The notes beneath the pieces were generated by a model. It worked only from the letters and a program-made list of their open reading frames with translations. It made no database searches and was not told the DNA's origin. The position numbers were made by a program, and so were the translations under genes. 25,091 nt of DNA from JAWLCG01 sp041687295 (GTDB lineage Bacteria; Planctomycetota; Phycisphaerae; SM23-33; FEN-1343), in NCBI GenBank assembly GCA_041687295.1, contig JAWLCG010000022.1, positions 1-25,091 of the forward strand. The letters are read 5' to 3'. Shown here one piece after another: positions 23,918-25,091 of this stretch (the first letter of the stretch is position 1; every line of letters begins with the position of its first letter).

Positions 23918-25091
23918 TCACATCGCCAGCGTGCCATGCACCTTGAGGCGTTTGAGGACTTCATCGACGATCAGGATCAAACTGCTCACCGCCAGGATCA
24001 ACAGCCAGTCCAGCACTCCCAGCGGCTCGGTGCCGAAAAGCAGTTGCCCGAAGGGCGTGTACACCACCAACAGTTGCAGGACGACGGCGATTCCAATGCC
24101 CAGCCATAGCCACAGGTTGCTCATCAGGCCTACCGACAGGATCGACACGTAGTTCGTGCGGGCGTTGAGGGCGTGGAACCACTGGAAGGCCGCCAGGGTC
24201 GTGAAGGCGACGGTCTGGGCGTGCTTGGCGCTGCCGGCGTAGAGTTCGTACGCGAACAACCCCAGCGTGCCGGCGGCCATGAGCGGAGCCAGGATCAGCA
24301 TGCGGCGGATGAGTTTCATGCCCAGCACGCCGGCTTCGGGGGGACGCGGTGGCTGTTTGAGCACGTCCCAGTGCTTCGGCTCGACGCCCAGCGGCACGGT
24401 GCAGGCCCCGTCGGTCACCAGGTTGATCCACAGGATCATGATGGCCGTCAGCGGCAGCGGCAGGCCGATCACCAGCGCCGCCCCCAGGGTGATGACCTCG
24501 CCGAGGTTGGTGGTGATCAGGAAGAACACCACCCGCTGGAGATTGGAGAAGGTCACCCGCCCGTCCTCAACGGCATGGACGATGGTGGCGAAGTCGTCAT
24601 CGGCCAGGACCATGTCGGCCGCCTCCTTTGCGACCTCGGTTCCCGTCCGGCCCATCGCCACGCCGATGTCCGCGCCCTTCAGGGCGGGCGCGTCGTTGAC
24701 CCCGTCGCCGGTCATGGCCACAATCTCGCCGTTAGCCTTGAGCGCCTGGAGGATCTGAAGCTTGTGGGCCGGCGAGACCCGCGCGAAGACCGATACGGTC
24801 TTGACACGTTCCTGGAGTTGCTCGGTCGGCATGGCGTCGAGATCCCGCCCGGTCAGCACCTCCTCATTGTCGTCGGAGATGATGCCGGCCTGCCGGGCAA
24901 TCGCCTGGGCTGTCACGGCGTGATCGCCGGTGATCATCACCACGCGGATACCGGCCCCCTGGGCGTCCGCCACCGCCTGGATCGCCTCGGGGCGGGGCGG
25001 GTCCACCAGCCCCCACAGGCCCACGAACACCAGGCCTTCCTCGACGTCCTCGCGCCGCAGTTCCTCCCGCGACTCGGCCATCGGCCCAAAC
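23918..25091 (-). CDS. P2-type cation-transporting ATPase, C-terminal part (5' end outside window)
   Basis: The last about 390 residues of a P-type ATPase; the frame continues past the right edge, so the ATG at 25081 is internal. GLVDPPRPEAIQAV and VVMITGDHAVTAQAIA are in the nucleotide/P-domain region, and VAMTGDGVNDAPALKGADIG is the conserved hinge motif of all P-type ATPases. The DKTGT phosphorylation motif lies outside. Then come six membrane segments. TTNLGEVITLGAAL (M5) and ILWINLVTDGAC (M6) carry N..E and N..TD, the residues forming the main cation site in SERCA-like Ca2+ pumps, so export of Ca2+ or another divalent or monovalent cation at the inner membrane is likely. The sequence ends in a hydrophobic hairpin and DEVLKRLKVHG. 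It has no functional link to the polysaccharide genes and marks the end of the cluster. Confidence 0.93.
   Translation of the reverse strand, partial: FGPMAESREELRREDVEEGLVFVGLWGLVDPPRPEAIQAVADAQGAGIRVVMITGDHAVTAQAIARQAGIISDDNEEVLTGRDLDAMPTEQLQERVKTVSVFARVSPAHKLQILQALKANGEIVAMTGDGVNDAPALKGADIGVAMGRTGTEVAKEAADMVLADDDFATIVHAVEDGRVTFSNLQRVVFFLITTNLGEVITLGAALVIGLPLPLTAIMILWINLVTDGACTVPLGVEPKHWDVLKQPPRPPEAGVLGMKLIRRMLILAPLMAAGTLGLFAYELYAGSAKHAQTVAFTTLAAFQWFHALNARTNYVSILSVGLMSNLWLWLGIGIAVVLQLLVVYTPFGQLLFGTEPLGVLDWLLILAVSSLILIVDEVLKRLKVHGTLAM

Noticed and set aside
1..25091. CRISPR arrays, tRNA or rRNA genes, toxin-antitoxin or defence systems
   Set aside because: No regularly spaced repeats, no tRNA cloverleaf or rRNA-like stretch, and no defence-type domains were seen on reading the window.

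Overview
The window is uniformly GC-rich and is dominated by carbohydrate-sulfate catabolism: three type I sulfatases, two BNR/Asp-box (sialidase-like) proteins, two large secreted beta-helix proteins with LamG-like tails, a heparinase II/III-like lyase, a putative TIM-barrel glycosidase, a polytopic transporter-like protein and an AraC regulator. Many sulfatases without SusC/SusD-type genes, together with a DUF6785/OPT-like membrane protein, suggests a member of the Planctomycetota (perhaps Phycisphaerae-like) or a related PVC/Hydrogenedentota-type bacterium. This placement is an inference; no rRNA or other marker gene is present.

Layout: 1-2933 (+) holds the tail of a FAD-dependent oxidoreductase, BNR protein 1 and sulfatase 1. 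These converge on a minus-strand pair, sulfatase 2 (5892-4588) and BNR protein 2 (4250-2964). Between the two minus-strand genes lies a 192-bp element with about 26-bp terminal inverted repeats bounded by TA, which looks like a MITE. The 644-bp divergent gap 5893-6536 contains a sigma70-like promoter for sulfatase 2 and a clear remnant of a GH32-type glycosidase. From 6537 to 17446 (+) lie beta-helix protein 1 (lipoprotein), the heparinase-like lyase, beta-helix protein 2 and sulfatase 3. A hairpin overlapping the transporter stop codon separates this block from the minus-strand transporter (19460-17460). That gene is divergent from the AraC regulator (19618-20439), which is followed by the putative glycosidase (20552-22513).

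From about 22860 to 23836 is a decayed mobile unit: the frameshifted C-terminus of a serine recombinase and its overlapping small HTH partner, which is broken by stops and frameshifts. The window closes with the C-terminal half of a P2-type cation ATPase (minus strand).

Working model (inference): exported beta-helix proteins and the lyase fragment a sulfated, possibly uronate-containing glycan outside the cytoplasm. The transporter may bring in fragments. The sulfatases and BNR proteins have no visible signal peptide and may finish degradation inside the cell. The AraC protein may sense a product. The genes resemble known enzyme families, so the novelty lies in the combination and in the unassigned beta-helix, BNR and TIM-barrel members rather than in an obviously new defence or mobile system.
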